The notes under the pieces are model-generated. The model searched no databases and was not told the DNA's origin. It worked only from the letters and a program-made list of their open reading frames with translations. The position numbers were made by a program, and so were the translations under genes. DNA of 64,000 nt from Flammula alnicola (taxonomy: Eukaryota; Basidiomycota; Agaricomycetes; Agaricales; Strophariaceae), in assembly GCA_015499995.1 (NCBI GenBank), contig JADNRV010000060.1:124001-188000 (forward strand), written 5' to 3'. Shown piece after piece: positions 1-12,761 of this stretch (its first letter is position 1; each line of letters opens with the position of its first letter).

Positions 1-93
1 AATTGCAGAACATCGACAATGAGAGAAGGGGCAGATAAGAAAGCATGAAGTGAAAACAGTAATAGATGCCACAGAATCAAGTAAAGAAAGATA

Positions 94-3000
94 TCATGAT
101 GCCCACGGATTGTCATGGTCGGGAATATCGCTGTAATGTGTCTGCACACGGGCGTGCAACGGGGGCGTACCGCTTCTCGCAACAACTCCTTCTACCTCTT
201 GCGTCCATTCAGACGTATGCCTGAGAGTATTACCATACTCTCCTCGACCCTCCTCGCCTTCATCTTCATCCCCAATAGTACGAACAATCTCATCACCAAG
301 ATCTACCCGCCGTGAGTCACCCTCGCCCCCCGCTTCCTCCACCTCCACCTCACCAACTTCACGTTCCCCATTTCCTCCATGCGCCACAAACCCTCGGCGG
401 TAAACTTTGCGTAACCCCGAACCCCGCGTCGCTGGCTCGCCTTTCCTTCTCTCACGCGTCTGTTCTTCCTCAGCTGCATGGGGGTCCTCCACGACCAAGT
501 CAACCGCGTCAGGCGGGAGTATAGGCGACCCTGTCTGAGCCGTACGCGAATTATTACGCGACAACACAAGAGGCGAGCGGACACCATGGCGATTACTTGG
601 GCTACCACCGCTTCCACTAGCAGAGGCGTTACTCGAAGGTCCGGGCGACGACGACGGCGTATGTCGGTTGGAGTGTTGCACATTTCGCAATTGCGGAGAT
701 TGAGAATACGATCCAGTAGGTCTCCGGGTCTTCGTCCACCTCAGATTCACATCCTTGGGTTCCGCGGGTATCACACTTCTTTCCTGATCATGGTCTATGA
801 TATTACCACCGGCGTCGTGGTTGTCGTAGAACTGCTCCGGCGACTTGCTGTTCCCTTTACGATTTTGCGAGTTGCTGCCATTGCTGACGGCACCATAGCC
901 CTCCCAGGCTGGTCTGTCTCGTCGCTGGATTGCTGCCTGGCCCTTCGCTCCTCGGAGAGGAGAGAACCATGCCCCTCGCTCATCCCGTAACACACGCTCT
1001 TCCTCGTCCCATATGAACGTACGTGCAGACTCCGAGCTAACGTCGATGCAGGGGTAGTTGTAGTCACCGAACAAATATTTCCTGCTATGTGCAAAGAGCT
1101 CCTCGTCCGCGTCGTCCAAGTCTCCAAAAGGCAGCTCAAACCCGTCTCCTTCTACATCAACATCACCCCACACCGTGTCTTCTGTGTAATCCTGCATGTC
1201 AGGTGCGAGGTGTACGACATCCCGAGCATCTTCAGAAAGCAGCGGCGCATGCATGCTTTCCGCCTGACTGTCACCGGCCAACTTTTTGATTGCCTTATTC
1301 ATCACCCGTTCGGCTCGTCCAGGAGGTCGTGTATCATCTGTCGTCCTGGGAAGCCAGTATTTCCGCTGCCCACCCTTGCTATATCTGAGCCCGGCACGTA
1401 TGCGGCGATCACGCCCAGCACCTTGGTGCATGAATCCCTCGGCAGGTTCGAATTCTCGATAATCCATGCCCTCACCTCGTAGCGTCGCCTTGGAGTCCTC
1501 AACGACGTCTAGAAAACCAAATGCATCCCTGAACGCATAGTACATGGGCATCCGAGCGACGAACGTGTGGGTAGGGTCGATGAAGTCCTTGTACGAGAAT
1601 GCATACATGTGGGCGAACGCGAATAACGGCATTTCCATGCAGATGAGGAGGTCGTTGAGACCGACTGACACGTTTTCGGGGTCGGTGTACGGTCCAAGCT
1701 TCGTGATGACTCGTGTTGCAACGAGAGTGGATATACCAACAGATTGCCAGAAGGAGAAGAACAGGATTCCTTTGACGCAAAGGAACTTTGGGACCGGACT
1801 AGAAGAGGAACACGTCACTTCTGTTCGATGTGGTATATGCCCTAAATCTTACCGGAAAGGCTTCAGGTCATCGTTGACGCAGATCCAAAACATCGCCAGG
1901 CAGTATAAGCTGAGACATATACTGGTGTTGTAGATGATACTGATGTACAAATAGCCAGAGTTGGCTCGGAAATCCCCTTCGTTGAACTTGCCGATAGCCT
2001 TGAGGAAAAGCGTGGCCGCAGCTAGCACAGGTTTGACCTGCACGTATTCTACGCGAAAATAAGAATTCGCCTCGGGTATAAAGATATTGTATACTCACGC
2101 AAGATCCCGCGCTTTAGAAAGAGAAAAGTGTGTGGGTCGCTAACGTCGATTTCATGTTTGAAAATGTTGATGGGGAAAACCGGCTCCTTGGGCGGCCGTC
2201 CATGAAGGAGAATGAGAAGAGACCGTTCTCCGCCAAGATATGATAGTAGAAGAACGAAGAAGCAGTAAATCACGAAAGCCTAAAGAGAATTTGTTTCAAA
2301 CTTGGCATGTCCATGAGAAGCAAGAGAAAAAACGGAGAAAAATAGAGATTCCCAAAGGTGAGGCGTGCCGCGTCGTCTCAGTAGCCGCTTATCAACCCTC
2401 GCGTCGAGCACATCACGAAAGTGAGAGGATGTCCAGGGATGCAGGCCCGGTCTTCCCAACAGCTGCTACTCGTGTAAGCGGGTGTCGGTCGCGTAGTTGG
2501 CTAGGCGGCTGGGTATGCTGAAAAGCCATGCCTCCCTAACCCTCCTGTCGGCTACCTCATCTTCCAACACCGGATTTTGAAATCTGCGCCGCCACATGCG
2601 AATCTCCAATTGTCTCAGCAGCTATGTGCAGTGCCAGATGTGACACTCTGCTCTCCGTAACTGCTCTCCCAATACCAGGCTTGGGTATCGGAACGTGATG
2701 ACAAATAAGTGGTCGGCGGAGAGGAAATAAAGCCTCGAAAGTCTCATACAGCTGGCCCGTCCCCCAATGCGAAAACTTGAATGCATGGAGAAACTGTTAC
2801 GCACCTCATAGATATCCCTAATCGCGTCTATGAAGAACGCAGCTTCTACTGAGAACAAAGATATGAGCGAGGCTATTGCATAAAGCGGTACCATGACCAT
2901 GATTCGCACAACCATGCTGGGGAAAGAGTCTCAGCATAATATGATACTTCTAATAGCGAGCGTCTCACCGTTGCAGGGCTGGTTTTCGGTAGTTTCTGAG

Positions 3001-3108
3001 CTGGAGGTGGATCGACATCATCGACACGAGCACTGCAACCAATGTAGAAAGGCCCGCTATCACCAATACTGGTGTCGGCAGTCTTGAACCTGCGCCAGAG
3101 CCCGCCAT
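94..3108 (-). CDS. TMEM184 / organic solute transporter Ost-alpha family membrane protein
   Basis: The protein resembles the Solute_trans_a (DUF300, TMEM184) family of seven-helix membrane proteins, associated in fungi with vacuolar or endosomal membranes. The chosen start (ATG at 3106-3108) opens a short leader and a first helix around PVLVIAGLSTLVAVLVS. Later exons give VVRIMVMVPLYAIASLISLF, then YCFFVLLLSYLGGER, then the pair PVLAAATLFLKAIGKFNEG and LAMFWICVNDDLKPFR. The last exon begins at 1798; the splice joins KPFR to PVPKFLCVKGILFFSFWQSVG in frame. That exon then encodes about 400 residues of low-complexity, charged cytoplasmic tail, rich in Ser, Gly, Glu and Arg, ending at 94. Total is roughly 770 residues. 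The long tail is common in fungal members. The family call is strong; the transported substrate cannot be told from sequence. Confidence 0.88.
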
Positions 3109-4559
3109 TTCGTCCCAGTTATGATCCTAGCTTCAGTAGAACCAGAAACAAAAGAAGGCGCTTGGGCTGCGGATGATGGTTGTGGAGAAGGTCGTGGCCG
3201 CTGTCTATGATGAGGATTGCCATAAACGGACATGTTGTGTTTATCACACCCGGTGATGACGACCCTTTTTCCTTGCCTCAACACCGTGACCAGCTTGCAC
3301 CCAACTTGCACCTCACATTGAATCATGGTTTCCTCTCATTTGCCGGAACATTTGTGATACTTTTGACCGCGGCAGTCTGTACAGATGCCTATGAAAATCA
3401 GTGGTTTGAAACCTGACTGTTGTCGCTGTATTTCTACAAGGATTGGGAGACGAGATGTCCGCGCCATACGGCGACGTATCATGGAAGTTGAATTAAGTGA
3501 GTTAAAGCTACTTTGGAGTGCAACTTGGTTTTGACAGAACGTGATTTTTGACTTCACAGGTTGTTCACAGGCTCAAGGAGACTGTTGCTGTCATGATGGC
3601 CCTCATTAAACGATGCTCCAGAGCGGAGAACAAGGCAATCTTGTCGCCCGTTCTTAGTCTCCTCCACTTTTATTGAAGATTCAGAACGACTGGCATCTGG
3701 CTGGACTATAACGACCCAGACGGAACGTCGCACGTATCGGGTTACACGCAGCTAGTGGGTGGAGTTCCTCTATCATGCTGCCTCATGGAGTCTAGAAGTT
3801 TGGAGCTTTATGAGTCTTACCTGACTCCGTGTTACCCAACGACACTGAGCTGTGGTGACTTCCAGATCACAGCCAAAGCACAGCAATGACCCGAGATATT
3901 TGAGGGAGAATAACCGAATAAGTCAAACCAGACGGTAGTTCCTCCATTGCGATCGAATAACGATGTGAGCAATCCAACTAGTCATTAAATTATGTCTGTG
4001 CGCCCACTTATCAAACGACATGGGATAGAAAGTTTACATGAAGCAAATTCAGGCAGAACAAGGGGCGAAGTGGCCGCTGAGGATACAAGAGACCCATAAA
4101 GTGAGTACTACTATCAGTGAGTACTACTATCTTTAACAAATTATCTCTTCATCCATGGATTTCCCTACTGCCCAATCGTCCAGAAGTCACACCCCTTCTT
4201 TTTCGTCACCCTGTCCAGAGATTAACCCAAATCTATGACTTGTATTTGGGTACTACGACAGATGATGGCCATGCGTATCCACTCAGGCTGGTTGATTCAA
4301 ACTCGGCCTTGGATCGCCTTCGAGAGCAGCTCATCTTATTGAAAGCATGACTATCCCGATTGACAACGAAGCATATCTAACCAAATATCAAGGCGGAGCA
4401 ACCCACTACATCGGATCGGTTTCACACGCGCCCCTCAGCAAGACGGATCTCGGCTGCAGCCCGCCAGAGATCGCAGTGGGAATGGTCAATCCGCTATAGG
4501 CCGTCCCCGTCGATCTCAGCGCCAGACGTAGGCTCCGTATTTTTCAGGATTGCATAATG
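3109..4559. other. Intergenic stretch with no recognisable gene
   Basis: No reading frame here shows a family resemblance or plausible exon chain. Short open frames at 3180-3416, 3336-3557 and 4117-4350 have no supporting features. The stretch contains the putative promoter of the TMEM184-like gene, which is transcribed leftwards from 3108. Confidence 0.5.
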
Positions 4560-4591
4560 ATTAAAGCAAAATAATAATAATAGGCAATTGA

Positions 4592-5483
4592 TTATCCGCA
4601 GTCATGATGTTTCCGACGCTCTGCTGGATACACCATACCCGGAACGGCTGAAGCCATGGAATGGTAGGGACGCGTCCTGAAGTATGTCTCCCAAGAAGAA
4701 AAATATATTGCCTCTTCGCGAAGAGGGGTACACCAAGTGTAACCTCTACGTTGATGAGGATCGCGGCGTACGAGAGAACCACGAAGGTGCTTGAGAGATC
4801 GTCGCGTCGAAGATGGAAAAACAGGACATTCCTGCCAATGATCAAAAGACACTCGGACATATTTAAAGCAAGTTTCACTCACGGACCTCCATGGTATGGT
4901 TGAGAGTATTTCACAAATATGATGATCTACAGCGGCCATGGAAGAAGATAACATAACAAGATGCAGCGGAGTATATAAATGCCGTATAAGCGCCGAGCCT
5001 TGAGGAAAAATCAAAATACATCTCTACTGGCTTGATTATTGCACTGTTTGCATCGTAAGTTTAAACCTTCTCGTCTCAGCTGGGCAGCACACTTACATTA
5101 CATACAATCCTTGCATATCCGAGTTGGATTCCGGATCCTCGTTTCTCTGTTGGCGCTCAATATTCAATACTTCTCGAATTTCGTGCAGCTGATCTGTTAT
5201 AGTTATAGGACAGCAAACATCGAGGATAATGCGCCGCTCGAACGTTCTCTTTGTGTCCTTGACACCACCTGCCATTCTGGAGGTATATTAACGACTCGGC
5301 TCCGCCGGTGCCAGCAGAATTTCGTTGCTGGCATCCAAATTCAAAACGTTTTCTGGGCTTCATTTTTTTTTGTTTGGATGTACTAGGATGCCCCCTGGAA
5401 GTGAGCAGCCACACCTCTCGACTGACTGGGAATATCAGGTTGGCGAAGAGGCTTGAAATATTCTCGTTGTCTGCATCCTTCAT
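4592..5483 (-). other. Unassigned open frames, possibly remains of a membrane-protein gene
   Basis: Several minus-strand frames line up here: about 5483-5400 (begins MKDADNENISSLFANL), about 5275-5093 (MAGGVKDTKRTFERRIILDV), and about 4878-4592. The last has one hydrophobic segment (STFVVLSYAAILINVEVTL). Stops lie between the pieces and no convincing single splice chain was found. This could be a short multi-exon lineage-specific gene or a decaying copy. I do not recognise the family and assign no function. Confidence 0.2.
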
Positions 5484-5529
5484 ACCACTCCCTGCCGTTA
5501 GCCTGGATTCAGCCGCGTTTAAACTTTGA

Positions 5530-6119
5530 TGTCGTATGCTTTGACATTGCCCCCTGCGGCCAAAGATCCAGATATTTCAATAACACCCTAGTCTGGGTAT
5601 ATCACTGATACTGGGGTTCAGATCTCAGACTTTGACTTTGACAACTTGAGAATGACAGGTTCAGGAACACATAGCTTCATATCGCAATGAGGTCCTGTCA
5701 AAACCATTCCCCGCTGTGTCATCTCAGTCGTATTCGTCACTTGAATTTCCCACACTTTGACGCCCAACAATTTTCGCCGGAGTTCCTCCTAACGACCGTC
5801 CTTCACTCTACTTCTGAATGGTGCACAATCTGATCATACAGAATAAAGATAGCGTACTGTTTATTCCGCTTATTGACACAGATGCCGATTGGACGATACC
5901 GACTTTGGCGCCCAAGCTGTCCGTCCTTGTGACCGGTTTGTATGATTTGGCCACGGCGTTTCTTGGTCCCTTGTCAAAACACCCTCAACACGAAGTTGCA
6001 TTTCTCAATCGGTTCTATGGCATTTATTTTGTCATGTCAGGAGAAATAACAAACATACACAGATAAGAGTCTCTCGAAGCCACTTATAAGCTTAGGTATT
6101 TCGGCGACCCGGGGGAAAA
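5530..6119. other. Upstream region of the DUF4436 gene
   Basis: A plus-strand frame at 5818-6066 (82 codons) has no recognisable domain and is probably chance. The rest is taken as 5' flank of the gene starting at 6120. No TATA box or other element could be assigned with confidence. Confidence 0.4.
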
Positions 6120-9100
6120 ATGGACGATTTCCCTCCCAACGCATCTAATAGTGGCTCTCATATTGGCTACGGCGTCCAAAGCACCATCGAGGAGACCAAA
6201 TCTCCTCTAACCCTCAACCAATATGAGCCTGAAGCTCTGCCCGGCGACCTCGAACCCAAATTTCCCGACATTCATCGTCATCGCAAAACCCTCCGATGGT
6301 GGATCGTCTTCTGTCTTACATTCCTCATCTTGTCGCCCCTCCTGTCCGTCGTTCTCGGTCTTCATTTTCATTCGCATGACTTCTCATACACGCCTAATCC
6401 CTCGAACCTCGTCTTTAACGGGAGAACGTTACTCATGGAGGCGGTCCTTGTCAGCGCAGATCCAATGCAGTCCATGATGACATTCGACTGGACTATTCTG
6501 AGCGAAGAAAACTCGCAATGTACACCGACGGCGCTCGATCAGTGTAGCGATGTCAACATATTTTTTGACAAGTATGTTCTGCCCTTTACCGTATGAGCTT
6601 CTTGTTGTTGATCATGATACGTGGGCTTTCGCAGTAACCTCTTGGTCGATACTGACCCATCAGCTATGCGTACGAGCGACCCTCCGAGCGTGCCTCTGTT
6701 TCGCCACAATGCCACTGGTGCCATCCTGAATGACATCACGGCTAACACGCCAACGTTCCGCACGGAATTGCAATTATTCTCTCCTGGGAATCACGAGTCC
6801 TCCTTAATATATTATCCATTCGATATGTCAGTTGGGCCTCATTGTCGGCAATTGACTGGCGTTATTAACTCGAATTTATTTAAAGCTACACAGCGGAGAT
6901 ATTCGTCTTCGCACAGGACGCAAAAACCAACAACAGTGTAGGGATAAAACTATCGTCTACACGGGGTATTGCTGTGTACGTGGCTGTCCAACCTTACTCC
7001 AGACAATTCAGACTTGCTAATAAAATCCATTCCAGTGGATTCAAAACAAACGCTATAGATTATCCTGGAGTATTCATCCCGGCTGGGATGCTCGACATCT
7101 TCGTAACTCTCCAGCGTGGAAACCTAATCAGGGCCTTCTGCGTCATCGCCACCATTGCCGTTTGTGAGCTCTGCCCATCTCTTTCCTGGGTTTCTTTTCT
7201 TCATGATGACATTCTTTCCACTGACAGGGTTGATTACCTTGGTCCTTCTTCTTCTCATGTTCACTTGCGTAGTTTTCGGGTTCCGACAGAGAAGTGAAGT
7301 GCTAATTGTGCCCGTTGCGACGGTCTTCGCTTTTACGCAATTAAGGGGGAGCATGCATCAGCAAAAGTCCCACCGTCTGGAGCAGTGTGGCGTGTCTGGT
7401 TGGTCTGGCGAGTCTGGCGGTAAATCTCTCAGAATTCCTCATCTCTCCATCTTTTCTCAGAATTTCCATCTGATCAGAATTGCTCAGAATTGATCTTGCA
7501 TCTTTGTTGCGACACGGCAGATCACATGATTATATGTTGAAGTCCGAAAATAGTAATGTTTGGACCGTCGATTTTGTTGCTTCGCCTCTTCTTTCCACAC
7601 CATCACCATCTCCTCTGGCTGGCTGAGGGATGCTGGCCCATATCCGTTTAGTCCGCAATTTGGTGTGGCAAGACCTCACCAACTACTAACTAGTGTCTAA
7701 CTGCAGATCCCTTCTCACCCATGCACCGCCAAAGCCAGAGTCGGATAACTGGTTGCGCGAGCGACGGTGTGGTAAGTATTCTACACATTGTAGACTTGGT
7801 ATTTGCTCATGTACCTGCCTCTCAGCCTCATGAACATCAGTCAACTGCACAAGTCTTCCCATCCCCTTCGTTCCACTGCAGACAAGAGCACGAACGGCAA
7901 GTTCAATGACGAGCAGGACTGTCTGTAAACGTCATTGTCCCTATAATGCACTACACTGCTGATGAACTGACTGCGACAGGGCAACGATACAAAACATCCA
8001 TTCCACTGTACTGATGATACGAGATGGAGGTAAAAGGGCCGGAAAAGGTACGAACTACAACCCTTCCACTCCCTCACTCTTATTGGCTCAGTTACCATAT
8101 TACGAGATTCAAGGTGACCAACCACTACACCGTCGCCAGCTTCCCAGCTAACGGACGAATGTCCTGTTGCCAGCACGTCATGGCGACGAAACATCTTTCA
8201 TGGCCTACCGCATCAATAACCGACGCTCACTCACTTCTTCTCCAAGTCACCTCCGTCAAATCCCACCTCTCCACGACACCCAGCACAACGTCCCTGCAAT
8301 TTCACTGCTGGTGCTGCCGTCTCGGCCATCAGGCCTCCTCGTCGTTGCGAGTACTACCTGCTGCCTGGATCCGTGGCTCCACGGTCGACGACGGATTCTC
8401 CCTCGCCTCTGGACCTGGGACAGTGGTGGTGGCGGGTTGAGGACCCTAATTTACGATGATTGGTCTTAAATATATGAATTAGCTACTATTGTCTAGTAAA
8501 TAGCGCGAGCAATATACAATTTTATTATTACTGGCACCTATTTGTGATTCTGGGACAAACTGAGAGGATCTGGAAGTGACGTCAAACTCTACCAGAACTC
8601 AACAGAACTCCCTCAGAATCAATTTATGGAGAGAGAAAATATTCTGGCTACATAAAATTTATGGCGTCGGGAGCGTCATTATGTCGCCAGACCTTTTCTG
8701 GCAGTCTGGAAGCGTCTGGCACGTCTGGCGCCAGACGTGCCAGACGGATGGACTTTTCCTGATGTGCCTGGTGCGCCCGCTGGGTTCGGTATGTTTGTTC
8801 CTGTCATTGATTCTAAAGACCCGTAAGACTCATTATGATTGCAAATTGTCAGGCGATGTCCTTGGTCAGTCCATACTCGCATCTATCTTTCGCGAATAAA
8901 AGTTAATACATACTAAAAACATTTATCACTAGACTTCGTGGGATTGCTGCCATGCCTCGCCTTTTTATCCATCTCGGTATGTGATAAATATACATTTCCC
9001 CCTCTGTAACGTCCTGTATATCTAACTCGACAATTCTTCCCCCCAGGCGGCTTTAACCCTAGCGGCCTTCATCCTCACCGATCCTACCGACAAACCTCAT

Positions 9101-9268
9101 GCGCTGAGCTGGAACCTGTTGTGTAAGTCAATCATATGAAATCCATACATTCTGCTAATATTTTTTGACTTTATAAAGACGAAGCCTTTCCGATACTTAA
9201 TCCTAAGAAAGCCCGGATGATCGAGATGGAAAATGCGGCGGCTTCTAAAAGTGATAATAGCGCCTGAT
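6120..9268 (+). pseudogene. DUF4436 membrane protein gene, interrupted by a DNA transposon
   Basis: The exon chain encodes a DUF4436 protein, a basidiomycete-rich family of unknown function. A cytoplasmic leader precedes a first membrane segment (WWIVFCLTFLILSPLLSVVL, near residues 60-80). An extracellular-type domain follows (VFNGRTLLMEAVLVSADP, then YYPFD and AEIFVFAQDAKTN). A C-terminal membrane block contains PAGMLDIFVTLQRGNLIRAF, LITLVLLLLMFTCVVFGF, DFVGLLPCLAFLSIS and AALTLAAFILTDPTDKP. Introns are short; one exon (8853-8864) is only 12 nt. After FAFTQLRGSM the frame runs into an inserted element at 7356-8764 and meets a stop at about 7494. Immediately after the insert the family sequence resumes as PGAPAGFG. 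As assembled, the gene is disrupted in its last third; all other exons look intact, suggesting a recent insertion. The stop of the original gene is at 9266-9268. Confidence 0.88.
7356..8764. mobile_element. Non-autonomous DNA transposon with terminal inverted repeats, inside the DUF4436 gene
   Basis: The left end begins CATCAGCAAAAGTCC and the right end, read inward on the opposite strand, begins CATCAGGAAAAGTCC. About 25 bp match with three differences. A TG dinucleotide sits on both sides (7354-7355 and 8765-8766); removing the element plus one TG joins ATG to CCTGGTGCG in frame. Subterminal TCTGG/CCAGA repeats crowd both ends, followed by repeated CAGAATT-type motifs, as often seen in elements that need multiple transposase-binding sites. 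No interior frame resembles a transposase, so it is presumed mobilised in trans. The exact superfamily is undecided; the target duplication could also be read as TGC. Confidence 0.8.
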
Positions 9269-10211
9269 GCTTATGACTCCAGGCGGCCACTACACTATCA
9301 TTCCAGAGAGTTGCTCTGTTCACTTCACGATGTATGTACATGATGCATATGTTTCATTACCGATTGAGCCTGTAGTATCACTTGTAATTTTACTGGGAGA
9401 AATTATTGAGATGCGATCCTACCTTTTTCGTCTATATTTGTCGCATGGGGTGCAATGTCAGACTTGGCAGAGACTTGGAGTGCTTGACATTGGAAAGTTG
9501 AACAAATAGGAGTCCATTCCGCTTCTCCGGGTGAAAAGTACTGTGGCCTTCGCCTTTCTAATTCAATCTCAGCTCATGAGCGCTTGAGCGCCGGTCATTA
9601 CTTACCACGTGAGCACGGGTGCCTTCCCAAGCTTGTCTTTCGCCCTATATTTCGCAGCTCAGCTTGTCTCCGGCGTCCAATAAATGATTAACTATGCCCG
9701 CCCAACTAGTCTACAGCTCTGCAGAAAAGCGATTTCATCCCCTTCAAGTTGAGCTTGAACGTCACCTTTTGTGTCATATGAAGAAGTGTACAAGAAATAG
9801 TGCAATCAGGCTGAGGAAAAGCCAAGAGTGACAAAATCGGCGGTATACCGCCTCCTTCCCTGGCGGCGGAATTTGAGAGTGTTCAAGAACTCGCTTACTA
9901 CATCGCCTGCGTAACTTTGCTTGGCGCCCAGTTGTTGTAGTTCCTCCCAAGTCCCTCGTCGGAGTCTCTTTTCTTTCTTCCTCTTTCATCCTTGGACATC
10001 GCCAGTACGGGACTGCTTCATATAATACCCCTGCTTCAGAACACACTCTCTAAGTGCAGAGCGACCTCGCCAAAAAAAAGGATCCCAACTCTATGGTTAG
10101 CAGGCTACCATTATCGTCTAGTACTGACACGAATCGAAATCGACTACGCCTTCTTTCAATTTTGTCCGCCCCCGCTCCGAGTTGAACACCAACAGCAGCA
10201 GCAACAGCAGC
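9269..10211. other. Intergenic region upstream of the aspartic protease gene
   Basis: No supported gene. A run of CAG/CAA triplets at about 10187-10210 directly precedes the chosen ATG. An open minus frame at 9774-10046 shows no domain. The stretch holds the 3' flank of the DUF4436 gene and the promoter side of the protease gene. Confidence 0.4.
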
Positions 10212-12517
10212 ATGCGCTATTATTTGATTTGGCTCTCCCTCCTCGAGCTTCTTCCCGCCACGGTCCAGCTCGCAACCGCCTTGACTACCACTAGTACTAC
10301 TACGCTCCCTGCTCGTGAACCCACGCTAGAGGAGATCGCTAGGCGATACACGAAACGAACGGCGGGCGGAGTGCATTTGCCCATTGTGAGCAGGGAGACG
10401 CCCTGGTTAGTGCGGAGGGGCACAGCAGCGGGTATTGGGCTGGGCGATTATGTCGATGTGTCGGTGCGGTTTTCTCTTCGCGCGTTACTACTGGTTGACT
10501 GGGCGGTGCTGCTACGTATATAGGGCGTATACCGTTCTTATCACTGTAGGCGGGATCACGACGCCTCTTATTCTCGGTGAGAATTAAAACCATCCTGCTT
10601 CTACGCGAGATTCAGGACGCTAAGCGCACCCCCGCCCATTGAAAGACACGGGTTCGTCGGATTTATGGATAATGTCAGACGCGTGCACGCGAGGCTGCGC
10701 GGGGGACGTGACGCTGTACCCGCAATCCAGCTTCCGCTACGCTGGGCAGGACGTGAAGCTGCTCTATGGGGACTCGAAGAGCGGGACCTTCGCCAGCGGG
10801 ATTATTGGCGGGGACACCGTGGACCTGGCGGGGCTGGCGCTGCAGAACCAGTATTTCGCTGCCATCAACAAGACGAATACTAGCGTCGCCGAGGTGGGCG
10901 CGGCGGGCATATTTGGGCTTGGGTTTCCTGTTAATAGGTGTGCATTCGTTGTTGTCTCTTCGCCTCGCCTTCGTCTGTGTACTCTATAACGTGGATGCTA
11001 ACGCGCAACGTTGGTCTTCTCAGTGTCATTTGGAACACCATGTTCAGCGAGAAATACCACCTCAACCAAAACGTCCTCCGAAAAAGACGAGATACAGATA
11101 CAACAACAGAACGCGAAACGCCCATGGAGCATCCCAAACTAAAACTGGGTTCTCCATTCCCGAACGCACACTTCCTCCGACGCTCCAGGTTCCCGTCTCT
11201 ACCAGGTCTCCTAGGCGCTCCATCCCGGCACACGGCGCGGCAGACCTCGTCCGTGCTGTACAGCGCGTTCGCGTCGTACGCCACGCTGGGCCCGTTCCTC
11301 CCGCGTCTCGTGGCGACTGGCGGCGCACTGTCTCAGCCAATGTTCAGCGTCACTCTGCAACGCGACACGGTTGATGTGGGCGGCAGTGTGGGCATGCTTA
11401 GTATTGGGGAGCTCCCCGCCGGCGTTGACGTTGAGAATATGACGTGGGTGCCGTTGAGGCTGTATACGTATGATGAAGGTGGATTTCCGGCGCCGCCGGA
11501 TGCTCCTAATGAGGTGGGTGAAATTGGTGCTTTTGAGGGTGGATGGGCGTCTAAATTTTTTTGTCGTGTCTTTTTCGTTTTGGTTGTGAACGTTGTAGGT
11601 GTATCCTATTACTTGGGAAGTCATGCTTGACGGTGTGTATTTCGACGGGAAGAAGCTACCAAACTCTACGTCATCCTCGTCGAGTATCGCGCTCTCCGCA
11701 CTCATCGACACGGTCCGTCTCCCCCTTCTGAATATCCACAATATGTTACGCTGGCTAACTCGGGAAAATGTTTCAGGGAAATTCCCTCATTCGCGGCCCA
11801 TCGGATATAGTCGCCTACATCCAGAGCCAGCTAGGGAGGGTCTTTCCCTGCTCGGAGCCCCATACACTTGCATTCCAGATTGGAGGCAAGATGTTCCCTG
11901 TCGACCCCAGGGACTTTGTGAGCCAGGCGTATGTGAACAACGCCGAAGCATGCACTCCAAATCTTATAGCGACCGACCCTCCGGAAGTGGGCGGCTATCA
12001 GTTCTCTTGGAGTCTAGGGACGCCCTTCTTGAAGGGGTGAGTGGTGTCCGTCGATCCAGAGACGGAGTGGTCGGCTGATTGTTTCGTTTTGTTTGTCGGC
12101 AGTGTTTTATCGAGCTACTACTACGGAAACTTAACTTATCCCTCAGTGGACCCGCCCAAGATGGGATTCTTGTCGACGGTGCCGACCGATGCGGCACAGC
12201 AGATGAAGAACGCGGCGAACGCTGCCGCAAAAGCTGACGAAAACTTTCCAGGTCTTCTGTTTTACCTTTTTCTGCCCACGTACTTTGTTGCTGATTTTGT
12301 TTGCATCGCCTGTATCGATTTAGCTGTTTCTGAGCCTGCTCCATCTGGCACGATACGCCCTTTGCTAACGAACGTCACCGGAATTCCACAACCCACATCT
12401 CAGACAGCCGTCAAGAACGGCGCACTTAGAATGAACCAGTTCGAGCTCTCTGGCGCGCGCTGTACACTGGTTCTTGTATTTCTCTTGGCATGGCTTGCAC
12501 CATTTCTACCACTGTAG
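10212..12517 (+). CDS. Secreted pepsin-like aspartic protease (family A1), probably GPI-anchored
   Basis: The ATG at 10212 opens a signal peptide (MRYYLIWLSLLELLPATVQL). Exons end near 10459 and resume at 10524, 10646 and 11024. The first catalytic Asp lies in LDTGSSDLW, built across the 10576/10646 splice; the second lies in IDTGNSLI just after the splice near 11776. The intervening flap region carries YGDSKSGTFASG, and AGIFGLGFPVNS precedes a 50-odd residue basic, proline-containing stretch (around 11050-11220) that is longer than expected and may hide an intron. A Ser/Thr-containing segment and a terminal hydrophobic helix (CTLVLVFLLAWLAPFLPL) suggest a GPI-anchor signal, so the enzyme would act at the cell surface or wall. 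A U2 snRNA gene starts 270 bp downstream. Confidence 0.9.
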
Positions 12518-12761
12518 TTGACAAGGGGATGAGGAAAGGGAATTCTGTACGGAATATGGAACATTTGAGATCGCGGAACACATTATCTACTATAATTTAA
12601 CACTATAATATCACGAATATACGCAAACAATGTATATGGTTATCTTTCAACTGCGATTACTTAGAGTTGTGCGCACTTTCACAATTAGCGCCTTGTCGCC
12701 AAATGACGCGCTCAAATCATGACATCACGTGGTATGGATGGTCCGTGCGCCTAAGCGCCAG

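Noticed and set aside
10182..10211. Upstream TTG start for the aspartic protease, adding MNTNSSSNSS
   Set aside because: The codon is not ATG, and the polar Asn/Ser leader would precede and weaken the signal peptide that begins cleanly at the ATG at 10212.
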